Positions 34,170 through 43,465 of a stretch of 64,000 nucleotides of DNA are shown here, in pieces (the first letter of the stretch is position 1; every line of letters starts with the position of its first letter). Position numbers and translations under genes: made by a program. The notes below the pieces were generated by a model, which searched no databases, was not told the DNA's origin, and saw only the letters and a list, made by a program, of their open reading frames with translations. This DNA is from UBA1715 sp045599365. GTDB lineage: Bacteria > Bacteroidota > Bacteroidia > Bacteroidales > UBA1715. The stretch is taken from assembly GCA_045599365.1 (NCBI GenBank), contig JAZRVS010000045.1:1-64000 (forward strand), given 5' to 3'.

Positions 34170-36920
34170 ATGAAGAAATTACTCAGTATATTTTTTTTGT
34201 TTTTGTCAGTCGTAGGCATTTCTCAAACGTATGATTGGTACGATGGAAACAAGATTGTTAAGGGTAAAGTTATTGTGAAATTTACCTCAAGCAATAATCT
34301 TAAAAGTGCTCAAAATGATGCTATTATACAATCGGACAATCGACAAAAATTACAATTATATCTTGCCTCAATAGGTGCATCGGAATTACAGCAAAGTTTT
34401 CCTCAATCAAAATCAAAAGATTGTGATAAATGCGTAGATATTAGTACGATATATAGCTTTACATACACTTCTGATGTGTCAATGGAAAAGGTCCTCTCTA
34501 ATTTGAATAAATTAGATTGTGTTGTGTATGCAGAACCTGCGTATGTTGGGAAATTGTTGTCGGTTCCAAATGATACGGAATATGCAAATGGGAATTTGTG
34601 GCACTTAAATACGTGTAAAGTCCTTGATGCGTGGGATATAGAAGAAGGCGATTCTACAGTCGTTGTTGCTATTGTTGATGGCGGAATAGACGTAATACAT
34701 AAAGATTTAATTAATAAGATTGCGTATAATGTAGCTGATCCTATCAATGGGCTTGACGATGACGGAGATGGATATGTTGATAATTATAGAGGATGGGATT
34801 TCGCTGATTCCGATAATAATCCAAGTAGTGCGTCAACGGAACACGGGACGTATGTTGCAGGAATAGCAAGTGCCGAAGTTAATAATGAATTTGGAACTGC
34901 AGGTGTTGGAGGGAAATGCAAATTTTTGCCAATAAAAGTTTGCCCAAATACGTCTGCTGATGTTGTGGGCGGATATGAGGGTATTATTTATGCGGCGAAT
35001 CAAGGTTGCAAGGTTATAAATTGCTCTTGGGGCGACGAAAGTGGATCTCAATATGGACAGGACATTGTTAATTATGCGACCTACAATTGTGATGCATTGG
35101 TAGTTGCTTCTGCTGGAAATTCTGCCAATTCCAATTTGTTGTATCCTGCTTCTTATGCAACAGTGCTGAGCGTAGGGGGAACTGTTGCTGGTGATTATAT
35201 TTGGTTCAATAAAGCAGGTTCGGGTAGTCAGTATAATCAATTTATTGATATTTGCGCGCCAGCAAAAGGTTATTATTCTATTGCGAACAACAATAAAGTT
35301 ATTGCAATGTCGGGTGGTGGTACGTCTTTCTCCGCGCCAATAGTATCGGGAGCAGCTGCAATTGTTCGGAGCAAATACCCTGAATATACGGCATTGCAAG
35401 CAGCTGAATTATTGTCGGTTACTGCCGATGATTTGTATGAAATCAATTCAGAAGAAATGTATCGCGACAAATTGGGTCATGGCCGACTGAATTTGTATAA
35501 TGCGTTGATAAATAATAACTTACCAAGCATTAGAATTGTAGATGTATCTGTGGGAAATCACTCAAATCATACTCATATCTATTCTGGAGATACGATAGAT
35601 TTGAAAGTAACATTTAAAAATTATTTGCACGATGCCGAAAATGTTCTTATTTCGGCAATTTGTGATTTGAGTGTTGTTTCCGTGATTTCAAGTGACGTAG
35701 CATTTGAATCTATGAAGTCGGGAGAAGAAAAAACAGCGATTTTTTCGTTCAAAGTTGCAATGACATTGCCCAATGATATAGCTACAAATTTTAAATTTAC
35801 GTATAGTGGCGCTCATAAATATGCAAGTTATGAATATTATCCTATTTCGTTGAATCCAGATTATTACGATTTTACATTCGGAAACATTAGTTCAACAGTA
35901 ACTCGTGATGGTAGTCTTGCGGTTTATTCTACAAAAGCAAACCAAAATGGTTTTAAATATAAAAATAATTCAAATTGCATTTATCAAGCAGGATTAGTGT
36001 TGGCAGAAAATCAAAATACAATTTATTCTCGTTCTTATAGAAATAATGGTTTTGTGGCAAATCAACCAGCAACAATAGTTGAAACCGATACGTGTGACTT
36101 AGAAATTTATTCAGATTTTTATGCTCCAAATATTCAGATTAAACAATTTTTACGAATGTTTGAGGATATAGATGCAACGATATATGAGTATTATATTGGA
36201 AACCAACGAGATAGTGTGCTATATAATTTGAAGTTTGGGTCCTTTATAGATTGGGATATTTTGACTTCATCATATAATAAAACGTGGTTTGTTGATAGTC
36301 TTCAACTTTCTGTTGTTCAAAGCGTTGACCCTCGTTCTTACTATGTCGGTTGGTTGTCATTAGATTATAATCCAGTGGGAGTTTATGCATTTGAAGTCGC
36401 GAATGACGTTATTTATTATAATGATGATTTTAACAATAATGAGTTGTGGTATGCGTTAAATAATAGTAAAACAAGTGCTGGAATGTCAACGATTACAGGG
36501 AAAGAAATAGCGTGTTTCAACTATTGTAGCATTGATAGTATTGCTGTAGCAGATTCAGCTCTTGTTCGTTTTGCTCTTGTGGCTGCAGATAGTAAGGAAG
36601 AATTATACGATTTGGCGTATAAATTGAAGCAAAAATATAATCCAAATCCAATTGATACAACGCAAGATGCAATAGTTTCGGCTCACAATGAGTCTGTGAG
36701 AATATCAAAAGTTGGTGAAGAATATGCAGTTTTGTATGAAAAATCATCAAAGCCAATAGAAATAACGATTTGTACTGCAGATGGAAAAATTTTACAGTCG
36801 GTGGTGTTGGAATCAGAATTTCAAAATGGAATATTTTACATACAAAAACAGGAAAGAACATTTGCTCGATTCGTCGTTGTTTCTATGGGAAATGAAAAAC
36901 AAACATTCTCGTTGTATTAA
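34170..36920 (+). CDS. Secreted subtilisin-like serine protease with a T9SS-like tail
   Basis: A 916-residue S8 peptidase. The signal peptide (1-19) and a propeptide-like region (about 25-130, starting KVIVKFTSS) precede the catalytic domain with D170 in VVAIVDGGID, H225 in EHGTYVAG, oxyanion N317 and S386 in GTSFSAP. A long beta-rich part (about 450-830) follows. The last 80 residues (PIEITICTADGKI..) resemble the type A sorting domain of type IX secretion. Hence it is likely exported to the cell surface or medium and degrades protein. The start at 34170 is an ATG; a TTG two codons earlier is unlikely. Confidence 0.9.
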   Translation: MKKLLSIFFLFLSVVGISQTYDWYDGNKIVKGKVIVKFTSSNNLKSAQNDAIIQSDNRQKLQLYLASIGASELQQSFPQSKSKDCDKCVDISTIYSFTYTSDVSMEKVLSNLNKLDCVVYAEPAYVGKLLSVPNDTEYANGNLWHLNTCKVLDAWDIEEGDSTVVVAIVDGGIDVIHKDLINKIAYNVADPINGLDDDGDGYVDNYRGWDFADSDNNPSSASTEHGTYVAGIASAEVNNEFGTAGVGGKCKFLPIKVCPNTSADVVGGYEGIIYAANQGCKVINCSWGDESGSQYGQDIVNYATYNCDALVVASAGNSANSNLLYPASYATVLSVGGTVAGDYIWFNKAGSGSQYNQFIDICAPAKGYYSIANNNKVIAMSGGGTSFSAPIVSGAAAIVRSKYPEYTALQAAELLSVTADDLYEINSEEMYRDKLGHGRLNLYNALINNNLPSIRIVDVSVGNHSNHTHIYSGDTIDLKVTFKNYLHDAENVLISAICDLSVVSVISSDVAFESMKSGEEKTAIFSFKVAMTLPNDIATNFKFTYSGAHKYASYEYYPISLNPDYYDFTFGNISSTVTRDGSLAVYSTKANQNGFKYKNNSNCIYQAGLVLAENQNTIYSRSYRNNGFVANQPATIVETDTCDLEIYSDFYAPNIQIKQFLRMFEDIDATIYEYYIGNQRDSVLYNLKFGSFIDWDILTSSYNKTWFVDSLQLSVVQSVDPRSYYVGWLSLDYNPVGVYAFEVANDVIYYNDDFNNNELWYALNNSKTSAGMSTITGKEIACFNYCSIDSIAVADSALVRFALVAADSKEELYDLAYKLKQKYNPNPIDTTQDAIVSAHNESVRISKVGEEYAVLYEKSSKPIEITICTADGKILQSVVLESEFQNGIFYIQKQERTFARFVVVSMGNEKQTFSLY

Positions 36921-36943
36921 ATAGATTCGTATAAGGCACTGAA

Positions 36944-37840
36944 ATGAAAAGAATTTGTTTAGTCATAATTACATGTTTTTGTTGTGCGATTGGTTTCACA
37001 CAGTCAAAGGATTTTAGTGTCGCGGAGTCTAATTTAGTAACAGCGTATTCAAAACTTTCGCGCTATGCGACTGAAGAAGAAAATGTAAAGAATAATGAAA
37101 TTTTCAAAAAAATGCTTGATTCTGTTCTGAAAATACCTGAATCATTTCATTATCCATTCAATAACTTGAATCTTGGAAAAGTAACGGCTCCTGATGGAAC
37201 ATTTAGAATTTTTACTTGGTTTGTTGTCCATACCAATGGTAAATATGAAACACTTGGGTATATTCAACGATATAGAAAAACAACGAATAAAGTAGAAGTA
37301 TATTTTTTGAAAGATGTCGCAGAAACTATGAAAAAACCGATGACGGTTACTTCAACTGTAAATAATTGGTATGGAGCGGTTTATTATGAAATTCGTCAAG
37401 AAAAGTATAATGATATAACTACATATTTTTTGCTTGGTTGGAGACCAAACACCATTTATACGCAGAAGAAAGTGATAGAAACATTTCGTTTTGATAAAAA
37501 AGATAAACCAGAATTCGGACATCAAGTTATAGAATTAAAGGGTAGTGGATACAAAAAACGTGTTGTATTTGAATATTCGGCAACACAAACAATGATGCTT
37601 CGCTACGAAAAAAAGAAAAAAATGATAGTACTTGACCATATTGCTCCTTCGGATCCTCGTTATGAAGGAATATATGAATATTATGGTCCAGATTTTTCTA
37701 TTGATGGATATAAATTTAAACAGGGGAAACTTCGCTATGTTTCTGATATAGACTTACATAGTCCTCGTCAGAAGTTCTCTGATTATATCCCTGAAAAGTT
37801 AAAAAAGAAGAAAAAACATCCTGAAGAAACGAGTTTTTAA
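36944..37840 (+). CDS. Exported protein of unknown function
   Basis: A 298-residue protein with a signal peptide (MKRICLVIITCFCCAIGFTQ). The mature part has alternating Tyr/Phe-rich beta strands (about 85-240), for example FRIFTWFVVHTNGKYE, and a basic lysine tail (about 285-295, KLKKKKKHPEE). It resembles conserved Bacteroidota proteins seen near recO, but no function is known. It sits between the subtilase gene (23 bp) and recO (5 bp). Confidence 0.75.
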   Translation: MKRICLVIITCFCCAIGFTQSKDFSVAESNLVTAYSKLSRYATEEENVKNNEIFKKMLDSVLKIPESFHYPFNNLNLGKVTAPDGTFRIFTWFVVHTNGKYETLGYIQRYRKTTNKVEVYFLKDVAETMKKPMTVTSTVNNWYGAVYYEIRQEKYNDITTYFLLGWRPNTIYTQKKVIETFRFDKKDKPEFGHQVIELKGSGYKKRVVFEYSATQTMMLRYEKKKKMIVLDHIAPSDPRYEGIYEYYGPDFSIDGYKFKQGKLRYVSDIDLHSPRQKFSDYIPEKLKKKKKHPEETSF

Positions 37841-37845
37841 TAACT

Positions 37846-38565
37846 ATGTTTGTTGAGACTGACGCGGTAGTTCTCCATACCATCAAGTATTCTGAAACAA
37901 GTGTGATTGCTCATCTTTATACGGAGCAGTTTGGCAATGGAACGTATATCATGAATGGGGTACGTACCAATCGTTCCAAAATGGCAATGTTTCAACCCCT
38001 TTCGCTTGTCCATATCACAGCATATCGAAAAAAAGGAATCAATCAAATTCATAGAATTTCGTCAATATCGTTTATTTCAGTTCCCACGAGCATAAATTCC
38101 AATATTTATAAATCAACAATTTCACTTTTTATAGGCGAAATAACAGATAGAATTTTTAGAGAAGAGGAACAATCAGAAATACTCTTTAAGTTCTTGAGAA
38201 TGTTCGTTTTACTATTGGAACATTCCGAACAAAATTATACGAATTTACACATTTTGTATATGCTTCATATTACTCGATTTTTAGGTGTTTTTCCTAAAAA
38301 TACGTATTCGGAATTTACAACAGTTTTTTCTCCTTTCCAAGGTCAATTTGTTGCTCATGGAAGTTGCGATGGTACTTTGTCGCCAGAAGATAGTTTGTTG
38401 TTTAATAAGATTTTACAAACCAATGAACTGACCGATGAGGTCCCGTTATCACAAAAAGAAAGAAGAAAATTACTTGATATTTTGATTTCATATTTTGATA
38501 TTCATGTTTGTAAAACTCAAAATATCAAGTCGTTGGAGGTTTTGCAAATGGTTTTTGAAAATTAG
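37846..38565 (+). CDS. recO: DNA repair protein RecO
   Basis: A 239-residue recombination mediator that, with RecR, loads RecA on SSB-coated DNA. The N-terminal OB fold begins with the typical TDAVVLHTIKYSETSVIAHLYT; the helical C-terminal part contains no zinc cysteines, as in many Bacteroidota RecO. It follows the exported protein gene by 5 bp. Confidence 0.92.
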   Translation: MFVETDAVVLHTIKYSETSVIAHLYTEQFGNGTYIMNGVRTNRSKMAMFQPLSLVHITAYRKKGINQIHRISSISFISVPTSINSNIYKSTISLFIGEITDRIFREEEQSEILFKFLRMFVLLLEHSEQNYTNLHILYMLHITRFLGVFPKNTYSEFTTVFSPFQGQFVAHGSCDGTLSPEDSLLFNKILQTNELTDEVPLSQKERRKLLDILISYFDIHVCKTQNIKSLEVLQMVFEN

Positions 38566-38604
38566 AAGCTGAAGAAGAAGTATTGTAATTTCAAATTAGA
38601 AGTG

Positions 38605-38612
38605 TATATTTG
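38605..38612 (+). promoter_or_regulatory. Promoter of metK
   Basis: TATATTTG is preceded by TTG at 38583-38585 with a 19-bp spacer, an excellent match to the Bacteroidota -33/-7 promoter. The predicted transcription start (about 38618) is where the SAM-II aptamer begins. Confidence 0.7.
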
Positions 38613-38617
38613 CATTT

Positions 38618-38676
38618 GATAAGTGGAAAGATTTGAGTTGATTGCAACCACACAAAAAAATGCTAAAACAGCAAGT
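38618..38676 (+). promoter_or_regulatory. SAM-II (SAM-alpha) riboswitch upstream of metK
   Basis: P1 is GTGG (38623-38626) with CCAC (38648-38651). The loop between holds GATTTGAG and ATTGCAA, matching the SAM-II core GAUUU..UUGCA. The 3' part continues with an A-rich linker and TGCTAAAA (38661-38668), the conserved GCUAAA that forms the pseudoknot. The aptamer binds S-adenosylmethionine, the product of the downstream enzyme, giving feedback control. SAM-II is established in Alphaproteobacteria and Bacteroidota. The 4-bp P1 is short, so exact ends are uncertain. Confidence 0.82.
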
Positions 38677-38736
38677 GCTGCATTTTCCAATTCTTCCCTT
38701 TTAATTCTTAAATTTAAATTTTTAATTCTTAATTAA

Positions 38737-39999
38737 ATGGGTTATTTGTTTACTTCAGAATCGGTTTCGGAAGGTCATCCAGACAAAGTTGCCGATCAAA
38801 TTTCAGACGCTGTTCTTGATGCTTATTTGAGTCAGGATTCAACGTCAAAAGTTGCGTGCGAAACATTAGTAACAACTGGTTTAACGGTTCTTAGTGGCGA
38901 AATCAAAAGTAAGGGAATCGTTGATGTTCAAGAAGTTGCTCGTAAAGTTATCAATCAAATTGGTTATAACAAATCGGAATACAAATTTGATGGCGATTCG
39001 TGTGGCGTAATTTCTTCGCTTCATGCTCAATCGGCCGACATCAATCAAGGTGTTGAACGTGCAAATCCAGAAGAACAAGGTGCTGGAGACCAAGGTATGA
39101 TGTTTGGGTATGCAATTGACGAAACCGAGAATTATATGCCGTTGACATTGGATATTGCTCATCGTTTGTTGGAAAAACTTGCCGAAGTTCGTAAGGCTGG
39201 TAGAGTGATGAAATATCTTCGACCAGATTCAAAATCACAAGTTACAATTGAATACGATTCAAAAAATAACAAAGCTTTAAGAATCGACACAATCGTAATT
39301 TCTACGCAGCACGATGATTTTGGCGTTTCTGATGCTGAAACGCAAGCAAAAATTGCCGAAGATTTACGAAAATATGTGATAAAACCAGTTCGTTTGAGCT
39401 ATCCAAAACGTCTTCACAAATTGTTTGACCAAGATTTCAAATTTATGGTAAACCCAACGGGAAAATTTGTTATTGGTGGTCCTCACGGAGACACTGGATT
39501 AACTGGTCGTAAGATTATAGTTGACACATACGGTGGTCGTGGTGCTCATGGTGGCGGTGCATTCTCAGGAAAAGATTCGTCAAAAGTTGACAGAAGTGCT
39601 GCCTATGCCGCTCGTCATATTGCCAAGAACTTGGTTGCTGCTGGTGTCGCTCACGAATGTTTGGTACAAGTTTCATACGCAATTGGTGTTGCAAAACCAG
39701 TGAATATTTATGTAAATACTTACGGAACTTGTCGCGTAAAAAAAGCTGATGGAAAAAAATTCACCGACGAAGAAATAGCAAATGTAGTTGCAAAATTGTT
39801 TGACCTACGACCAATTGCTATCGTAAAACGTTTTGGTTTAACAAATCCTATTTTCCAAGCAACTGCTTCGTATGGACATTTTGGTAGAACACCAGAAATG
39901 AAAGAAGTTGAAATCAACGGAAAAATGAAAAAAGTTCAATTCTTTGGTTGGGAATTGTTGGATTACGTTGAGAAAATAAAGAAAGAATTCAATTTATAG
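38737..39999 (+). CDS. metK: S-adenosylmethionine synthetase
   Basis: A 420-residue MetK that joins methionine and ATP. The signatures GHPDKVADQISDAVLDA at the N-terminus and GAHGGGAFSGKD in the middle are intact; FGVSDAETQ and GQ-like segments complete the three-domain enzyme. It is about 30 residues longer than E. coli MetK, as usual in this phylum. Regulation by the SAM-II aptamer is expected. A hairpin terminator follows. Confidence 0.97.
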   Translation: MGYLFTSESVSEGHPDKVADQISDAVLDAYLSQDSTSKVACETLVTTGLTVLSGEIKSKGIVDVQEVARKVINQIGYNKSEYKFDGDSCGVISSLHAQSADINQGVERANPEEQGAGDQGMMFGYAIDETENYMPLTLDIAHRLLEKLAEVRKAGRVMKYLRPDSKSQVTIEYDSKNNKALRIDTIVISTQHDDFGVSDAETQAKIAEDLRKYVIKPVRLSYPKRLHKLFDQDFKFMVNPTGKFVIGGPHGDTGLTGRKIIVDTYGGRGAHGGGAFSGKDSSKVDRSAAYAARHIAKNLVAAGVAHECLVQVSYAIGVAKPVNIYVNTYGTCRVKKADGKKFTDEEIANVVAKLFDLRPIAIVKRFGLTNPIFQATASYGHFGRTPEMKEVEINGKMKKVQFFGWELLDYVEKIKKEFNL

Positions 40000-40006
40000 T
40001 ACTATT

Positions 40007-40034
40007 GAGAGACGGTGCGAGCATCGTCTCTTTT
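40007..40034 (+). terminator. Terminator after metK
   Basis: GAGACGGTGC (40009-40018) pairs with GCATCGTCTC (40021-40030) with one wobble, followed by TTTT. It starts 10 bp after the metK stop. Confidence 0.75.
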
Positions 40035-40044
40035 CCCTCGTATA

Positions 40045-40623
40045 ATGAAACGTCTCATATTTTTTCTTTCAATTGTTTGTATTGTCTTTCAGGCATGTGA
40101 GGAACGCGATATAAAAGTCCCAAAACAACGTGGCTATTTTCGTATAGATTTACCCGAACGGAATTATGTGCAATTTTCAGAAACTGATTTTCCATATACG
40201 TTTAATGTGCCTTCGTACGCAAAAGTAGAAAAAGATACTGATGCTGGGGCAGAACCATATTGGGTAAATGTGCAGTTTCCAACTATGAAGGCTACAATAC
40301 ACATTAGTTATCAAAAGTTGCAAAACAATTTGGGCGAAATTGTTGATGACGTTCATTATTTGGCTTTTAAACACGAAGTTCGTGCTGACGCAATCAACAC
40401 GAAAGAATTCCATTACGATGAAAAAAATGTTCACGGATTGTTGTTTGATATAAAAGGAGATGCAGCATCGGTGATGCAATTTTGTGTAATCGATAGTACA
40501 AAGAATTTTGTTCGCGGTGCATTGTATTTCAATGTCCCACCGAATAAGGATTCGCTTGCTCCTGTTGTCAATTTCGTTCGTGAAGATATTATAGAACTAA
40601 TAAGTTCATTTGAATGGAAATAA
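40045..40623 (+). CDS. gldD: Gliding motility lipoprotein GldD
   Basis: A 192-residue lipoprotein starting at the ATG at 40045. A lipobox ends at the cysteine in IVFQACEE (about residue 17). The family block PKQRGYFRIDLPERNY follows, with YTFNVPSYAKV. GldD is required for gliding and type IX secretion in flavobacteria; non-gliding Bacteroidales also keep it. A start upstream at 40015 would lie inside the metK terminator. galE follows 25 bp later. Confidence 0.88.
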   Translation: MKRLIFFLSIVCIVFQACEERDIKVPKQRGYFRIDLPERNYVQFSETDFPYTFNVPSYAKVEKDTDAGAEPYWVNVQFPTMKATIHISYQKLQNNLGEIVDDVHYLAFKHEVRADAINTKEFHYDEKNVHGLLFDIKGDAASVMQFCVIDSTKNFVRGALYFNVPPNKDSLAPVVNFVREDIIELISSFEWK

Positions 40624-40648
40624 ATAGAGATTGTAAACGATTCGGAGT

Positions 40649-41674
40649 ATGGCAAAAATATTAGTTACTGGAGGTCTTGGATATATAGGTTCTCATACTG
40701 TTGTTGAATTGCAACAGTCTGGTTATGAGGTTGTTATAGTTGATAATCTTTCAAATTCAGAAATAACGGTTCTTGATGGAATAGAGTCAATTACAGGAAT
40801 TCGACCAGCATTTGAGCAACTTGATATTTGTGATGAGGTCTCATTTCAAAATTGTTTAACAAAATACCAAGGTATTGATGCTGTAATTCATTTTGCAGCA
40901 TTCAAAGCTGTGGGAGAGTCGGTTGCAAAATCGTTGGACTATTACAAAAATAATGTGTTCGGTCTTATTCAATTGCTAACATTGATGAGAAAGAATGGTA
41001 TTAAAAATATCATCTTTTCTTCTTCGTGTACGGTATATGGCCAACCCGATACATTACCAATTGATGAAACTGCACCTCGAAAGCCAGCAACTTCTCCATA
41101 CGGCAACACAAAACAAATGTGTGAAGATATTATTCGAGATGCCATTATATCATACCATGATATAAATGCTATTTTACTTCGTTATTTTAATCCAATTGGC
41201 GCTCACTCATCTGCAAAAATAGGCGAGTTACCTAAGGGAGTTCCAAATAATTTGGTGCCATTTGTAACGCAAACAGCGGCAGGAATCCGTAAAGAATTGT
41301 CTGTTTTTGGAGATGATTACAGTACCCCTGATGGTTCGGCAATTCGAGATTATATTTATGTGGTTGACTTGGCGAAAGCTCACGTAAAAGCAATGCAACG
41401 TCTTTTGTCTGGTAATAATAGAACAGAACTTGAGATTTTTAATCTTGGGACAGGTAAAGGAGTGTCTGTTTTAGAGTTGGTAAATGCATTTATGAAAGCA
41501 ACAGGTGTGAATTTGCCATATAAAATTGTTGGTCGTCGTGATGGTGATACCGAACAGGTTTGGGCAGACAATTCTTTGGCAGAAAAAGAACTTGGATGGA
41601 CAGCTAAAACACCTTTGAATGATGTGCTTGCATCAGCGTGGAATTGGGAAAAGAAAGTTAGAAATATTAAATAA
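40649..41674 (+). CDS. galE: UDP-glucose 4-epimerase
   Basis: A 341-residue extended short-chain dehydrogenase. GGLGYIGSH binds NAD, SSSCTVYG holds the catalytic Ser/Thr, and Y-x3-K is YGNTK. It interconverts UDP-glucose and UDP-galactose for polysaccharide and Leloir pathways; activity on N-acetyl sugars is possible. kdsA lies 7 bp downstream, suggesting envelope polysaccharide supply. Confidence 0.94.
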   Translation: MAKILVTGGLGYIGSHTVVELQQSGYEVVIVDNLSNSEITVLDGIESITGIRPAFEQLDICDEVSFQNCLTKYQGIDAVIHFAAFKAVGESVAKSLDYYKNNVFGLIQLLTLMRKNGIKNIIFSSSCTVYGQPDTLPIDETAPRKPATSPYGNTKQMCEDIIRDAIISYHDINAILLRYFNPIGAHSSAKIGELPKGVPNNLVPFVTQTAAGIRKELSVFGDDYSTPDGSAIRDYIYVVDLAKAHVKAMQRLLSGNNRTELEIFNLGTGKGVSVLELVNAFMKATGVNLPYKIVGRRDGDTEQVWADNSLAEKELGWTAKTPLNDVLASAWNWEKKVRNIK

Positions 41675-41681
41675 AATCGGT

Positions 41682-42437
41682 ATGAATAAGCCAGTTTTTA
41701 TTGCAGGACCTTGCGTGATTGAATCTATGGAACTTCTTGAAGAAGTTGCTACCGAATTAGTAAGGTTGAACAAGAAATATAATATTGATATTATCTTCAA
41801 AGCTTCGTTTGACAAGGCTAATAGAACGTCTTTACAATCGTTTCGTGGACCAGGAATGGAAAAAGGGTTGCAAATGTTGTCGGTCATAAAATCAAAGTAT
41901 GGCTTAAAATTGTTGACTGACATACACGAATCTGTTCAGGCTGAACCAGTTGGCAAAGTTGTTGATGTGTTGCAAATTCCTGCTTTTTTGTGCCGTCAAA
42001 CTGATTTGTTGGTTGCTGCAGCAAAAACTGGTAAAATAGTAAATATAAAAAAGGCTCAATTCCTTTCTGGTATTGATATGCAATTTCCTGTAGAAAAAGT
42101 TCGTGAAACGGGGAATAATCAGGTATGGTTAACAGAAAGAGGAAATATGTATGGTTACAATAATTTAGCCGTTGATTTTCGCAATATAGCCGATATGAAG
42201 CAATTTACGTCAACTGTAATAATGGATTGTACTCATTCGGTTCAACGACCAGGCGCTGCAGGTGGAAAAACTGGTGGTGATAGACAGTTCGTTCCTGCTA
42301 TGGCTTTGGCAGCAAAGGCTTTTGGAGCAAGTGGTTATTTCTTTGAAATACATCCAAATCCAGAAATAGCAAAGAGTGATGGCCCCAATATGCTTTACCT
42401 GCATGATTTTGAAAGCGTTGTGGAGAGTTTGTTGTAA
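41682..42437 (+). CDS. kdsA: 3-deoxy-8-phosphooctulonate synthase
   Basis: A 251-residue Kdo-8-phosphate synthase starting at the ATG at 41682 (MNKPVFIAGPCVIES). It condenses phosphoenolpyruvate with arabinose 5-phosphate. FKASFDKANRTS and the C-terminal EIHPNPEIAKSDGPNML are diagnostic. The segment GPCVIES has Cys at the position of the metal ligand of class II enzymes, so it is probably metal-dependent. It implies Kdo-containing lipopolysaccharide. Earlier in-frame starts fall in galE. Confidence 0.95.
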   Translation: MNKPVFIAGPCVIESMELLEEVATELVRLNKKYNIDIIFKASFDKANRTSLQSFRGPGMEKGLQMLSVIKSKYGLKLLTDIHESVQAEPVGKVVDVLQIPAFLCRQTDLLVAAAKTGKIVNIKKAQFLSGIDMQFPVEKVRETGNNQVWLTERGNMYGYNNLAVDFRNIADMKQFTSTVIMDCTHSVQRPGAAGGKTGGDRQFVPAMALAAKAFGASGYFFEIHPNPEIAKSDGPNMLYLHDFESVVESLL

Positions 42438-42442
42438 TACAA

Positions 42443-43465
42443 TTAATTCCGTTCTTTGTACACTTCGGTGAAGTTTAGAATATTCATTTTGTTGGTGTAA
42501 ATTCCTTTTACATTGGAACGAATAATGTTATACAATTTGCCATTTCCATGCAGGTTTACACCATTAGACTCCATTATTTCATAATTGATAGAATCAGGTA
42601 TTAGTTGCTGAATAGTGGCAATTTTACTGCCAGAAACGAGAAGCATTGCGTCAATTTCGTTATCTACGAATAAATCTATTGTTGATTCAAAATCGGGGAC
42701 ACGCGTAATGACAATTGAATCAAGATAGGGCAAACGATTCCTCTTGCTATCAAATTTATAATACTGAGGATTTCGTACGAAAATAAAATGTGTGCTATCT
42801 GCATGATATTTGAACGGACCAACACCAACAGTTGATTTGTTTCCATATTTTTCTACAGCTTCAAAAGGAATAATTGCAGCAGAGGGATGAGACAAATTTT
42901 GAATGAAACGAGGAGATGGCTTGTCTAATGTAATTTTTAATGTGTAATCATCAATTATGCTAATTCCTTCTATTCTGCTGGTATCACGCACTTCTTTAGG
43001 AAGTGAATAATACTCTTTTGCTCCCTTGATATGGTAAACCGTATTTGTAAAATTCGTTGTTCCAATTGTAGGATTTGACAGAATGTGAAATGTGTATTTT
43101 ACGTCGTATGCGTTGACATTTCTTGTACCATTAGGGAAACAATCATCTTTTGTGAAAACTGCCGTAGAGTCAAGGTGAAAAATATAAACAAGACCTGTGT
43201 TATCTACATCCCACGATTTGCATAAAGAATTTTCTATTGAAAGTGAAAAAGGATTTATAGAAAACAATCCATCATAAAAAATACCACCAAGCATTTTTTC
43301 TAAATCGCAAACAATGGTTGGCGAAAAAATATAATCATCAAATGTAACATCGTAAATTGCAAGTCGAAGAGTCCCACCATATTTGTCATACTTGTTTTGA
43401 GTGCGTTTTGAAGAACACGAAAACAACAATATTAAGCATAAACAATAAAGTAGAACCTTTTTCAT
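42443..43465 (-). CDS. Shortened family 5 solute-binding lipoprotein
   Basis: A 340-residue lipoprotein with lipobox LLFSCSS (Cys about residue 17). The body matches the first lobe of peptide/nickel-type SBP_bac_5 proteins: LRLAIYDVTFD, FHLDSTAVFTKDDCFPNG, AYDVKYTFHILSNP and VGVGPFKYHADS. Family members have about 500-550 residues; here about 200 residues of lobe II are missing, yet the end (KGIYTNKMNILNFTEVYKE) resembles the natural C-terminus. Peptide binding is therefore doubtful. No ABC permease is adjacent. Last gene of a three-gene unit, overlapping the previous gene by 4 bp. Confidence 0.78.
   Translation of the reverse strand: MKKVLLYCLCLILLFSCSSKRTQNKYDKYGGTLRLAIYDVTFDDYIFSPTIVCDLEKMLGGIFYDGLFSINPFSLSIENSLCKSWDVDNTGLVYIFHLDSTAVFTKDDCFPNGTRNVNAYDVKYTFHILSNPTIGTTNFTNTVYHIKGAKEYYSLPKEVRDTSRIEGISIIDDYTLKITLDKPSPRFIQNLSHPSAAIIPFEAVEKYGNKSTVGVGPFKYHADSTHFIFVRNPQYYKFDSKRNRLPYLDSIVITRVPDFESTIDLFVDNEIDAMLLVSGSKIATIQQLIPDSINYEIMESNGVNLHGNGKLYNIIRSNVKGIYTNKMNILNFTEVYKERN

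Noticed and set aside
42443..43465. Frameshift as the cause of the short solute-binding protein
   Set aside because: No continuation of lobe II was found in the other frames nearby, and the ending looks like a natural C-terminus; an internal deletion explains it better.
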